Below, one piece after another: positions 26,646 through 33,779 of a stretch of DNA of 35,734 nt. The translations under genes and the position numbers were made by a program. Source of the stretch: Vibrio salilacus (GTDB lineage Bacteria; Pseudomonadota; Gammaproteobacteria; Enterobacterales; Vibrionaceae); contig NZ_NIVQ01000027.1 of the NCBI RefSeq assembly GCF_002811245.1, forward strand, positions 1 through 35,734. The letters run 5' to 3'. The notes beneath the pieces were generated by a model. The model was not told where the DNA came from. It did not search any database and saw nothing but the letters and a program-made list of their open reading frames with translations. Positions within the stretch are counted from its first letter, which is position 1. The number at the start of each line of letters is the position of its first letter.

Positions 26646-26702
26646 ACAACCATACATTGCAATAAAACAACCATGCGTTGAAATTTAAACAACCACACCT
26701 TG
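26646..26702 (+). repeat. Three phased TnsB-type binding sites
   Basis: ACAACCATACATTG (26646), ACAACCATGCGTTG (26667) and ACAACCACACCTTG (26689) are direct repeats with period 21-22 bases, two helical turns. They follow the pattern of transposase sites at Tn7-like ends. An inverted partner, GGTGTGGTTGT, lies at 26746-26756. Confidence 0.75.
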
Positions 26703-26745
26703 AAGCTGTATAAAAAGTGTACCATATTTTTGAAAGTTTACTACG

Positions 26746-26756
26746 GGTGTGGTTGT
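26746..26756 (-). promoter_or_regulatory. Inverted transposase-type site at the tnsA start
   Basis: GGTGTGGTTGT is the exact reverse complement of ACAACCACACC in the third repeat. With flanking bases it gives a 13-14 bp stem with bases 26687-26700 and ends 5 bases before the tnsA ATG. A transposase bound here would block tnsA expression (autorepression, inferred). Confidence 0.45.
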
Positions 26757-26761
26757 TTTAT

Positions 26762-26971
26762 ATGAAGAAACGAATCCTCAAAAACTCTAAAATTAAGAAC
26801 ATTTCACGTTTTGTTAGCTTGAAGACAGATTCAGTTCAAACGACAGAATCCGATCTTGAATTTGATGCATGTTTCCATTTTGAATTTTCAGCAAAAATTT
26901 TGACTTTTGAAGCTCAACCCATTGGCTTCGAGTATCATCTCAATGGTAAGCGACGTAGGTATACTCTGTAG
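26762..26971 (+). pseudogene. tnsA: TnsA-type transposon endonuclease, N-terminal fragment
   Basis: From ATG at 26762 the frame gives 69 residues. The stretch TTESDLEFDACFHFEFSAKI and then FEAQPIGFEYHLNGKRRRYT is the opening of TnsA endonucleases of CRISPR-associated Tn7-like elements, preceded by the usual KNSKIKNISRFVSLK. TnsA proteins continue with YTPDF and a restriction-enzyme-like core that holds the catalytic Asp and Lys; here YT is followed by a leucine and a stop. The break coincides with TGTAGTGGTACAG, which looks like an IS3-family end. The fragment cannot cut DNA. A further in-frame GTG at 26717 lies inside the repeats and is unlikely. Confidence 0.8.
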
Positions 26972-27003
26972 TGGTACAGTAAATTTGGCCACTCAGATAG
27001 AGG
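26967..27003 (+). mobile_element. Probable IS3-family terminus (remnant)
   Basis: TGTAGTGGTACAGTAAATTT and the next bases GGCCACTCAGATAGAGG resemble the terminal repeat of IS3-family elements of the IS911/IS51 type (TG..AGTGGTC..ACTGGCCACC.AGTTAGAG). They start exactly where tnsA is broken. No transposase frame follows, so only the end is left. The identification is from memory of the end pattern. Confidence 0.4.
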
Positions 27004-27431
27004 CTGCTTGTCATCTTTTTGTTCATTGATAAAACACTCACTAATCAATTTGCTAACTCACAGATCCCCAAATCCCCGCTAGTAGATGCGATACTAATAG
27101 AAACCTAACCAACGAAGAATACGTTATTGCCCAACAGAACAGATAGTTAAAAGCGAGCTTTGTGCTCGCTTTTTGGGTTCTTTATGTTGGACAGAGCATC
27201 TCGAAACACGCGAATGGCGACACAGCGATTAATCACTACATTGACTTCGGCAATACATTTTTTGCTGCCCCTCAGTTAGTAAGGTTAGTGATGGCTTGGT
27301 TATGCCCCGAAATTGTTTAGTGTAAATGCTCATCGAAATCTTGACTCCACACCTATGAATTAGCAACACTTATCCGAATTAACTGGCTGAAGCATTCGAT
27401 AGAATAACTCTAGAGTATCAAGGTCAATTCC
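27004..27431. other. Non-coding junction DNA between tnsA and the LacI gene
   Basis: No gene could be supported. The stretch holds one intrinsic terminator (27149-27174) and otherwise scrambled AT-rich DNA with short broken frames, as expected for a deletion scar between mobile elements. It includes the 3' flank of the lacI-type gene. Confidence 0.6.
27149..27174 (+). terminator. Intrinsic terminator
   Basis: AAAAGCGAGC pairs with GCTCGCTTTT around TTTGT, with T on the plus side and A on the other; it can act in both directions. It may be a leftover terminator of a lost gene. Confidence 0.75.
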
Positions 27432-28436
27432 TTACAACGTAGTACTTCTTTTAACCAATTTGACCGGTACCATCATTTTCACCAAGCTACTGTTTTTATT
27501 TTTTATTTGATCAACAATAATCTTCACGCATTCGCGAGCGAGGCGACGGAAATCCTGGCGGAATGTGGTTAATTGATAGCTCAACCATTCTGTCTGTGGA
27601 ATATTATCAAAGCCAATGACTTGTAAGTCCTGAGGAATGCTCAGCCCGCATTCTATACGGGCGATATCCATGACCGCCATCGCAAGGTTATCGGTTGCAC
27701 AGAACACCGCTTCAGGCGGATTTTTGTCTGCCAGTATGGCACGGACTTTATCAAGTGAGCTCGCGTAGTCATAGCTGGCTTTAATGATGCGTGGCGTCTT
27801 GCCGGTTAGGTCTTCAAATTCAGAGCAGAAGCCGCTTTGGCGCTCGTCATTCGTAAAGGTTGGCACTTCTCCCGTCAAATAAACCGCGTTCTTCACGCCA
27901 CCTTTGTGCAGAAGTTGCGCGGCTTGTTGGCCTGCTTCGTAGTTGTCACTGATAACGTAGCTACTCCTAGTACCTTCAACAACTCGTGCGTATTGAACAA
28001 TTGGGATATTAAACTCTTCACATTCTTCATAAAGGGACTTATTAAAGGTTGCGGAAGCGGCAATGACACCATCGACGCGATACTGGAAGATATTTGGGAT
28101 TGAGTGACCCTCTTCTTCATCCACTTGCCATGGAATCAATACAGCAGAATAACCTTTTTTCTGTAACTCACTGGAAATTAATTGCAGTGTTTTCATATGG
28201 ATAGGGTAATCCGCATCAGGAAACACCAAACCTATCAATTTCGATTCATTTGTGGTTAGGCTACGTGCAAAGGCGTTAGGGCGGTAGTTAAGGGCTTTCG
28301 CGGCTTCGAAGACCTTTTGCTTGGTCTTTTCTGACACTGAGCTACCTGGAACAAACACACGCGATACAGTAGATTGAGAAACGCCAGCCAGCTTGGCAAC
28401 GTCCTTCGATGTTACGGTTTGTTTTACAGGATTCAT
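27432..28436 (-). CDS. LacI-family transcriptional regulator
   Basis: A 334-residue sugar- or metabolite-responsive DNA-binding protein. The N-terminal helix-turn-helix and hinge are complete (TSKDVAKLAGVSQSTVSRVF ~8-28; RPNAFARSL ~52-60). The periplasmic-binding-protein-like core has YRVDGVIAASAT, SDNYEAGQQAAQLL, FCATDNLAMAVMD and LQVIGFDNIPQTEW. Start at 28436 fits the family length. It is read leftward, away from the transporter block, and is separated from it by the IS10-like remnant. It may have governed those transporters before the rearrangement, or something now deleted. Its effector is unknown. Confidence 0.88.
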   Translation of the reverse strand: MNPVKQTVTSKDVAKLAGVSQSTVSRVFVPGSSVSEKTKQKVFEAAKALNYRPNAFARSLTTNESKLIGLVFPDADYPIHMKTLQLISSELQKKGYSAVLIPWQVDEEEGHSIPNIFQYRVDGVIAASATFNKSLYEECEEFNIPIVQYARVVEGTRSSYVISDNYEAGQQAAQLLHKGGVKNAVYLTGEVPTFTNDERQSGFCSEFEDLTGKTPRIIKASYDYASSLDKVRAILADKNPPEAVFCATDNLAMAVMDIARIECGLSIPQDLQVIGFDNIPQTEWLSYQLTTFRQDFRRLARECVKIIVDQIKNKNSSLVKMMVPVKLVKRSTTL

Positions 28437-28596
28437 GTGAGTTGATTCATAAGTCAGTTTAACTGTGGCTAGGTTAACATAAATAGGTACGTAGTCATAA
28501 GTGGAAATAAGCCAGATTTAAGTAAATAGTAGGTTAGATTGCTCTTGGTGGTACAATTTGGGTAGAACCCAAGTCACATTTCATATTTTGTATACG

Positions 28597-28834
28597 AAAT
28601 AATGCTTCAACTGACATTTTGGCTTGTTAGCGTACATGCACAGAAACAAGGTTGGGATAAACACTGTCAAGCGAACACTGTCAGTAATCGAAATGTACTC
28701 TTAACAGTGCGTTTAGGTATGGAAGTTCTGCGGCATTCTGGCTACGCAATAACGAGGGAAGGCTTGCTCGTAGCTGCAATTATACGTGCTCAAAATCTGT
28801 TCAAGTACGGGGAAATTATGAGGGGATCCCTCAG
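28597..28834 (+). mobile_element. IS10-like element remnant (3' end and inside terminus)
   Basis: Matches the right-hand copy (35282-35734) on the opposite strand from TAATGCTTCAACTGACATTT onward, encoding MLQLTFWLVSVHAQKQGWDK and ending in the IS10-type terminus GAGGGGATCCCTCAG. The 5' four-fifths of the element is gone. Versus the right copy it has an ~11-base deletion near 28811 (TTGCGCTTTA missing) and several substitutions. The terminus abuts TGCTTAGTA, which fits the IS10 target rule NGCTNAGCN at all but one specified base. The transposase fragment cannot work. Confidence 0.85.
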
Positions 28835-29185
28835 TGCTTAGTACCCGCAGCAATCTTGCCGTATTTTTCGTGATCAACACCTGCATATAGCAAGCGGTCG
28901 TAAATGTTGTCGCCGTTCGCGCCTGAGTTGTAACCCCATTCTGCATGGCCAAAGCCAGTCCAGTCTTTGTCTAGTCCCATTTGACCTTTAAGACCGAAAC
29001 GAGAACTACCACTGTTCCATTCACCGTTATGGTCGCCACCTTTGTCTGGGTAACGAACGTCAAAACGGCCATCTAGAGTCAAGCTATCGCCTGCGTCATT
29101 GGTAAAGTGTGTGCAGCAAAAGCAGAATCCGAGGTAAGTGCTGTCAGGGTCACTGTAGAAAGAATCGACTTTTTATTGTAATTCT
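28835..29185 (-). pseudogene. Outer-membrane porin, broken at both ends
   Basis: The minus strand keeps a porin beginning: KKSILSTVTLTALTSDSAFA is a signal peptide, and TLDGRFDVRYPD, SSRFGLKGQMGLD, GFGHAEWGYNSG and YAGVDHEKYGKIAAG form the first beta-strands of a Gram-negative porin. Three faults are visible. A base is missing at the expected start (ACAATAAAAAG where ACAATGAAAAAG is expected, 29169-29179). A frameshift lies near 29095-29100, between AFAAHT and NDAGDSLTLDG. The gene stops at the IS10-like terminus, whose sequence supplies the TGA. About 115 of perhaps 330 residues remain. Bases 29186-29350 upstream contain no gene I can name. Confidence 0.75.
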
Positions 29186-29350
29186 CTTTATTCAGGCCGT
29201 AGAAAGCCACCGTGCTTTCAAGCCCGTTATATTGGTAATGGTTTGGCAGGGTGTACCCCATCCATGGGGCACTAGTAGATTCAGTAATTAGTGGAGCAAT
29301 AATGAATTGGTTGGAGCACCTACTGGAGCGAGAAGTGTCTCTCAGCAAGC

Positions 29351-29387
29351 GTGGCAACCTAAATCAGATGTCTATTTAGGTTGCCAC
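29351..29387. terminator. 14-bp perfect hairpin after the NTF2-like gene
   Basis: GTGGCAACCTAAAT pairs with ATTTAGGTTGCCAC around a 9-base loop, 37 bases past the stop of the NTF2-like gene. It has no long T-tract on the minus strand but is the only structure able to end that transcript. Confidence 0.6.
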
Positions 29388-29423
29388 TATTTCGTTTCAA
29401 TCTTTTGGATTAACGCGTTTCGA

Positions 29424-30440
29424 TTACAGCGTTGGGTTCATGATAGTTGAAGTGCGTTCGAACACGTCTAGACCTTGCTGTTGTAGCCAGTAAGGAAGGT
29501 CGATAAGAACCCAGTTCTCAGATAGCTTGTCACCGTCACGGTAGTACACGTCAACCACTTGCATGTTTGCGCGTACTTCGCCGCCAGTCATACCTAGGAA
29601 GCCACCCGTTGGTGTGTTTGATAGATTTGGCCAACCGAAGAAACAAGAGAAGTTACCTTCAGCGAAACGACAAACATGGCCGTTAAATTTTTTGTCTTTC
29701 AGGTTGTTACGGAAAGGGAGTTGGTGCTGTTGTTGGTAGCGAGGAATGGTGTAAGACGCGCCGATACCACATGGGCCGTACCAAATCATGTCTTTTGACC
29801 AGCTCTTCGCTAGTACTTCTGGTGGGCAACCCATCGCGCCGCTGTCGTTAAGAGCAGACAGATCATCAACCATTTTGTTTACTAGAGCAAGTGTCGCAAC
29901 GCCTTCCTCTGGAGCCGCGTCTTCGAATAGCAGACCATCGTGGTTGCGTGGGCCAGGGTATACGAAGTGCTTACCAGTTGATGGTGGAAGTGGGTAGCAA
30001 CCCGCTTGCTCCATCATGCCTAGAAGGTCTAGGAACAGACCTGTCTTAGTGATTTTGCCATCAACCACACAGTTAAATTCTGCGTAGCGAACGTTCATGA
30101 TCTTGCCAGTAGGGCGCATGCCTAGGTATTCAGCGTCGAATAGACCCATGAAGTGACCCATGCTCATTACCCAAATCTCATCTGGGTTAACTTCGTTGTT
30201 ACCACCGATGAAGATGTCTTGACGTCGCTGCATGCGAGTCATTGACTTCATCATTGGAGCCCAGAAAACGTCAGCCGCAGCTTGAGCGCCTTCTTGCTCA
30301 CGGAATGGGTAAACACCGCGCCACAAGTAATCTTCAGAAGTGTGTGCTTTTAAAACTTCAGCAACGTTTTCGTGGGTAGCGTTTTCCATTGCGTCAAAGT
30401 AGTCACGAACAATGCGTTTAGCTTCTTGATATTTAGACAT
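29424..30440 (-). CDS. Tandem NTF2/SnoaL-like domain protein of unknown function
   Basis: A 338-residue cytoplasmic protein without signal peptide. Two domains of the NTF2/SnoaL cone fold can be made out: ~1-160 (RDYFDAMENAT, YPFREQEGAQAAADVFWAPM, RRQDIFIGG, VMSMGHFMGLFD, VRYAEFNCVVDGKITKTGLFLDLLGMMEQAG) and ~185-330 (KSWSKDMIWYGPCGIGASYTIPRYQQQHQLPFR, FAEGNFSCFFGWPNLSNTPTGGFLG, WVLIDLPYWLQQQGLDVF). The paired WGPCG/PWRGVYPF-like cores suggest two active-site pockets. SnoaL-type proteins are cyclases, hydrolases or dehydratases; no specific reaction can be assigned. It follows the MFS gene by 142 bases on the same strand, so transport and first catabolic step may be linked. Confidence 0.7.
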   Translation of the reverse strand: MSKYQEAKRIVRDYFDAMENATHENVAEVLKAHTSEDYLWRGVYPFREQEGAQAAADVFWAPMMKSMTRMQRRQDIFIGGNNEVNPDEIWVMSMGHFMGLFDAEYLGMRPTGKIMNVRYAEFNCVVDGKITKTGLFLDLLGMMEQAGCYPLPPSTGKHFVYPGPRNHDGLLFEDAAPEEGVATLALVNKMVDDLSALNDSGAMGCPPEVLAKSWSKDMIWYGPCGIGASYTIPRYQQQHQLPFRNNLKDKKFNGHVCRFAEGNFSCFFGWPNLSNTPTGGFLGMTGGEVRANMQVVDVYYRDGDKLSENWVLIDLPYWLQQQGLDVFERTSTIMNPTL

Positions 30441-30502
30441 AATAATTTCTCTTTGTGTTGACGAGTCAACATTCGGAACAGGACTCGATTTGGATTTTGT
30501 TA

Positions 30503-30522
30503 CCGGCTGACTTCTCAGCCGG
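30503..30522. other. Intercistronic stem-loop between the MFS and NTF2-like genes
   Basis: CCGGCTGA pairs with TCAGCCGG around a 4-base loop. It has no T-run. It lies in the 142-base gap of a presumed two-gene operon and may stabilise or separate the two messages. Confidence 0.5.
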
Positions 30523-30582
30523 ATTGATGTTTATCTCGTGCCTTTAGAGGTTTCAACTTTTCGAGGTTTTAACTAAAGGGGA

Positions 30583-31878
30583 TTAAGCTTTTGCTGTTTC
30601 CGCTTTTTTGCTCTTGTCGAAAATGCCGCCTTTCAATGTTTCTGGTAGAGATAGCCACAGTAGACCAGCCAGAATCCATATGATTGGTGACCCCCACATT
30701 GCTGTTGCTAGATCTGAACGCTCTTGGATGAATACCAACACCATTGGTGCCCACATACCGATGATACGACCGCCGTGGAATAGTGCTGCACCGAAGCTAC
30801 GTAGGTGAGCTGGGAACAACTCAGAGAAGTAACCACCCCATACCGCAGAAGCAGAGAGGCCGAAGTTGTAGATAAGGCCTAGGATAGCTAGCATGTTTAG
30901 GCTGCCGATCATCACGTCGCTTGGTGCTACGAAGAATACTGAAGCCATGACACCCGCAAGGATGAAACCAAACGCGTTCACTTTACGGCCGTATTTGTCG
31001 GCGATTGCACCCCATACCCAAGCACCGAATAGAGAACCGAATGCTGAGATAGAGAATATGATGCCGATAGTTGAACCGTCAAATTGGCGAACTTCTTTCA
31101 GGTACGTTGTCACGAAGCCTGAGAAGAATTGGTAGCCGTAGAAGTTAAGGCCAGCCAGTAATAGACAAGTGATGGTGAGTTTGCGGTAAGGCGCGCTTAG
31201 CATTTCACCCCAAGAACCTTTCTTCGCTGGTGCGGTAGATGCTTCAGCCGCGGCTTGATCTTCTTCCCCATAAGCGATCACTTTTTTGTCGCTAGGCAGG
31301 ATAAAGATCATCAGTGCAGCAGCGACTAGAGGAGGAATACCACCTACCCACATTAGGCTCTGCCAAGGTGCATCGATGCTAGAAATGAACGCTGCGTATG
31401 CACCCATTGCCATTAGGGCAACCGAGAACATAGAAGAAGCGAATGCGGTTAACTTACCGCGAACGCTTGGTGTGAAGAGACCGATCATCAGGCTTACCGC
31501 TACTGTAAAGTAACCACCCAAAGAAATACCGATAATGAAACGCATCGCTGCCCACATTGCGTAGTCAGTAAACATCATATTGATGATGGTTGCGCCGCCG
31601 TTCAGTGCCGTGATGACAATAAGAGTTGATTTCTTACCAAAGTTTGATGCCACCCATGCACAGCTTAGAGCACCAATAAGTGCACCAACCGACTGCCATG
31701 TATAGAACTGAGCGGTATCCGCCAAGTTAATGCCATCATACGCATCAACGATATATGGACGTACGTAGTCAATAATTACAAAGTTATAACAATAGAAAAA
31801 GTAGCCAACTAGAATTGCAAGATAAGCAGCTACCCTTTGAATCATAGGAACTTCGCTCATGTGTTTTTTAGTAGTCAT
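30583..31878 (-). CDS. MFS transporter (aromatic-acid/sugar-porter-like)
   Basis: A 431-residue, 12-helix major facilitator in the inner membrane. The N-terminal half has the cytoplasmic loop 2-3 motif (VASNFGKKSTL) and the RFIIGISLGGYFTVAVSLM segment in helix 4; a central acidic/basic loop (~205-230) separates the halves. The C-terminal half repeats the loop motif as WGAIADKYGRKVNAF, and helix 10-11 has the SAVWGGYFSELFPAHLRSFGAALFHGGRIIGMWAP block. This block is common in carboxylate and aromatic-acid symporters (AAHS) and in sugar porters. It is read with the NTF2-like gene downstream. The substrate is not predictable; an organic acid is plausible. Confidence 0.82.
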   Translation of the reverse strand: MTTKKHMSEVPMIQRVAAYLAILVGYFFYCYNFVIIDYVRPYIVDAYDGINLADTAQFYTWQSVGALIGALSCAWVASNFGKKSTLIVITALNGGATIINMMFTDYAMWAAMRFIIGISLGGYFTVAVSLMIGLFTPSVRGKLTAFASSMFSVALMAMGAYAAFISSIDAPWQSLMWVGGIPPLVAAALMIFILPSDKKVIAYGEEDQAAAEASTAPAKKGSWGEMLSAPYRKLTITCLLLAGLNFYGYQFFSGFVTTYLKEVRQFDGSTIGIIFSISAFGSLFGAWVWGAIADKYGRKVNAFGFILAGVMASVFFVAPSDVMIGSLNMLAILGLIYNFGLSASAVWGGYFSELFPAHLRSFGAALFHGGRIIGMWAPMVLVFIQERSDLATAMWGSPIIWILAGLLWLSLPETLKGGIFDKSKKAETAKA

Positions 31879-32226
31879 GACCGATAAACCTTTATTTTTT
31901 ATAGGGTGTTTGTAGTTTTGATTTTTGTGTGGTGATTATCAATCTTCATCACACAGTCTTCATTTCGGGAGAGATAATAGAATTTTTGTGGTTATTAGAT
32001 CCGTGATCAAAGTCAACTTTAAAATGAGTGCGTACCCATTTTGTGTGTTTTGGTGATCTTGATCTCATTAGATCGTGTTTTTGCGCTTTTAAAAGCGTTT
32101 TGAGCGTTTAATCATCTATATTAGTGACAATACTCACACTTACTATGGGTTTTTGAGGGAATTTATCCATTTTTGAGTAATATTGGCGGCGAATTAATTG
32201 CACAATATAATAAACGGAATCTAGAA
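31879..32226. promoter_or_regulatory. Divergent promoter region between the MFS and sodium-symporter genes
   Basis: AT-rich, 348 bases, no gene. It contains a perfect 14-bp palindrome CGCTTTTAAAAGCG at 32084-32097 and an inverted repeat GTGTGGTGA / TCATCACAC (31927-31935, 31946-31954; one mismatch). Both are candidates for regulator sites controlling the two diverging operons together; the second is close to the MFS start. A LacI-type regulator is encoded nearby, but no site could be tied to it. Confidence 0.4.
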
Positions 32227-33768
32227 ATGGTTACGTACTCAAGTTTTGTGGTTATTGCTCTTTATGTGCTAACGACCCTATTTATCAGCTACTTAGTTAA
32301 TAGACGCTATAGCGTTGGTGGCGACTTTTCGACTGGTGGTAAACAGTTTGGTTGGTTTACGGCAGGTGTGTCGATTCTTGCGACCTACATAAGTGCAATG
32401 ACGTTCGTGGGCATGCCGGGTTGGGTTTACACTTCGGGCATGGAAGCGATGAGTGTTCACCTGAACTACCCAGTTGTGATCTTTTTCGCTGTGATTTTCT
32501 TCGTTCCGGTGTTTTACAAGCTCGGCCTAACTTCGATCTATGAATACTTAGAGCACCGCTTTGGCGTTGTTGCTCGCACGATCAATTCCATCGTGTTTAT
32601 TGTGGTTCAGTGTATTTCGGCAGGCGTTATTTTGTATGCGGTTGCTCTGATCTTAGTGCAAGTGCTGCCGGTCAGTATCTCTGAGGCGATCATCTACATC
32701 AGCTTATTTACCGCGTTGTACACCTATGCGGGCGGTATCTCGACAGTAATATGGACTGATATGCTGCAGTCAGCAGTGTTGATTATCGGCAGCATTGCGA
32801 TCTTTGTTTTATTGTTGATGAAAATTGATGCGGGCGAGGTGTTGTCTCCTAAACATCTGAATATCATCAACCTTGATTTTGACTTAGGTGTTGATACCAC
32901 ATTATGGGCAGGCGTAGTGGCTGTGAGCTTCTTGCACCTGAGTGTGTATGGAACTAATCAATTGATTATTCAGCGAACATTAGCAACTAAGTGTGTTAAG
33001 ACAGCGCAAAAGTCGATGTTGCTTTGTGGTTACGGCGCATTCTTTGTTTATCTATTTTTTGCTGTGATGGGGGTGCTGTTAAGTGTCTTTTATCAGGACA
33101 GCAGTTTTGAAAACAGTAATGAAGTAATTCTCGATTTTGTGTTTAATCATACTAACCCAATCATTGTTGGTTTGGTGATATCCGCTTTATCTGCAGCGGC
33201 AATGTCGACACTGGATTCCACTTATAACTCAATGGCGACCGTCGCCGCGTTCGATATCTACAAGCGTTTCGTTCACAAAAGTGCCGATGATGAGCACTAT
33301 GAAAAAGTCGCAAAGAAAATGAGTTTGCTTGCTGCGGCCATGGTGGTAGTGCCAGCTCTTCTCGCGGTATCGAATGAATCAGTACTCAAAACTATCGCCA
33401 GTTTAACCTCAATATTTGTCGGCATTCGCTTGGGTTCATTTGTTCTGGGGCTATTCTGGGCGAAAGCCAATGAGAAAGGCGTGATTGTTGGCAGTATCAT
33501 GAGTGTGATTGCGGTTTTTACAGCGATGTATCTCGACGTGGCTTGGCCGTGGTTTGCGCCAATTGGTACGTTCGTCTTCCTTTTGTTTGGTGTGTTAGTG
33601 AGCCGTTGTTGGGGTTCTGTGACTGCCGAGCAACAAATCTTTATCAATAATCAAAAACATCTTTTTGCAAAGCCAACCGCAAGCCACTACGGGCTGTTGG
33701 TGTTCGCTGTGGCGACCATCGCTGCTTGTATGGTTATCCCTGATTGGCTTTATGCTGCATTGTCGTAA
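32227..33768 (+). CDS. Sodium:solute symporter (SSS family)
   Basis: A 513-residue inner-membrane transporter, read from ATG at 32227 (VTYSSFVVIALYVL follows it). A TTG at 32173 extends the frame by 18 residues but adds a polar stretch unlike the family. About 13 helices are visible, with hallmark segments ATYISAMTFVGMPGWVYTSG (TM2-3), YAGGISTVIWTDMLQ (sodium-site helix region) and LVISALSAAAMSTLDSTYNSMATVAAFDIYKRF (TM8-9). The latter carries the SSS signature A-x-SA-x-S-T-x-DS with the sodium-binding Ser/Thr residues. It begins the rightward operon and is followed 11 bases later by L-serine dehydratase, so serine or a compound that yields serine is a reasonable substrate (inference). Confidence 0.88.
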   Translation: MVTYSSFVVIALYVLTTLFISYLVNRRYSVGGDFSTGGKQFGWFTAGVSILATYISAMTFVGMPGWVYTSGMEAMSVHLNYPVVIFFAVIFFVPVFYKLGLTSIYEYLEHRFGVVARTINSIVFIVVQCISAGVILYAVALILVQVLPVSISEAIIYISLFTALYTYAGGISTVIWTDMLQSAVLIIGSIAIFVLLLMKIDAGEVLSPKHLNIINLDFDLGVDTTLWAGVVAVSFLHLSVYGTNQLIIQRTLATKCVKTAQKSMLLCGYGAFFVYLFFAVMGVLLSVFYQDSSFENSNEVILDFVFNHTNPIIVGLVISALSAAAMSTLDSTYNSMATVAAFDIYKRFVHKSADDEHYEKVAKKMSLLAAAMVVVPALLAVSNESVLKTIASLTSIFVGIRLGSFVLGLFWAKANEKGVIVGSIMSVIAVFTAMYLDVAWPWFAPIGTFVFLLFGVLVSRCWGSVTAEQQIFINNQKHLFAKPTASHYGLLVFAVATIAACMVIPDWLYAALS

Positions 33769-33779
33769 TAGGTAAGTTG

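Larger units (their letters stand above)
26639..26966 (+). mobile_element. guaC-proximal end of a Tn7-like transposon (I-F3/CAST type), truncated
   Basis: The element starts at TGTAAATACAACC (26639), 20 bases after the guaC stop. TGT/ACA termini are the rule for Tn7-like elements. Three 14-bp sites follow in 21-22 bp phase, then tnsA reading inward. The first 24 bases resemble the end of V. cholerae Tn6677 as I recall it (TGT then a run with ACAACCAT). Insertion just past guaC is established for I-F3a elements, which use a guide RNA to that gene. The five bases before TGT, GAAAT, would be the target duplication, but no second end is visible. Everything after base 26966 is replaced, apparently by another insertion sequence. 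Confidence 0.72.

Noticed and set aside
26646..26702. The phased repeats as a CRISPR array
   Set aside because: Only three 14-base units with 7-8 base gaps, too short and close for repeats and spacers; position at a transposon end and the TnsA frame explain them better.
28831..29082. Frame from 29082 as an independent small beta-barrel protein
   Set aside because: It starts inside a porin and lacks a signal peptide; the missing signal peptide is present just upstream in another frame, so it is part of a pseudogene.
29109..29291. Plus-strand 60-residue frame across the porin signal region
   Set aside because: It is antisense to the recognisable porin signal peptide and has no motif.
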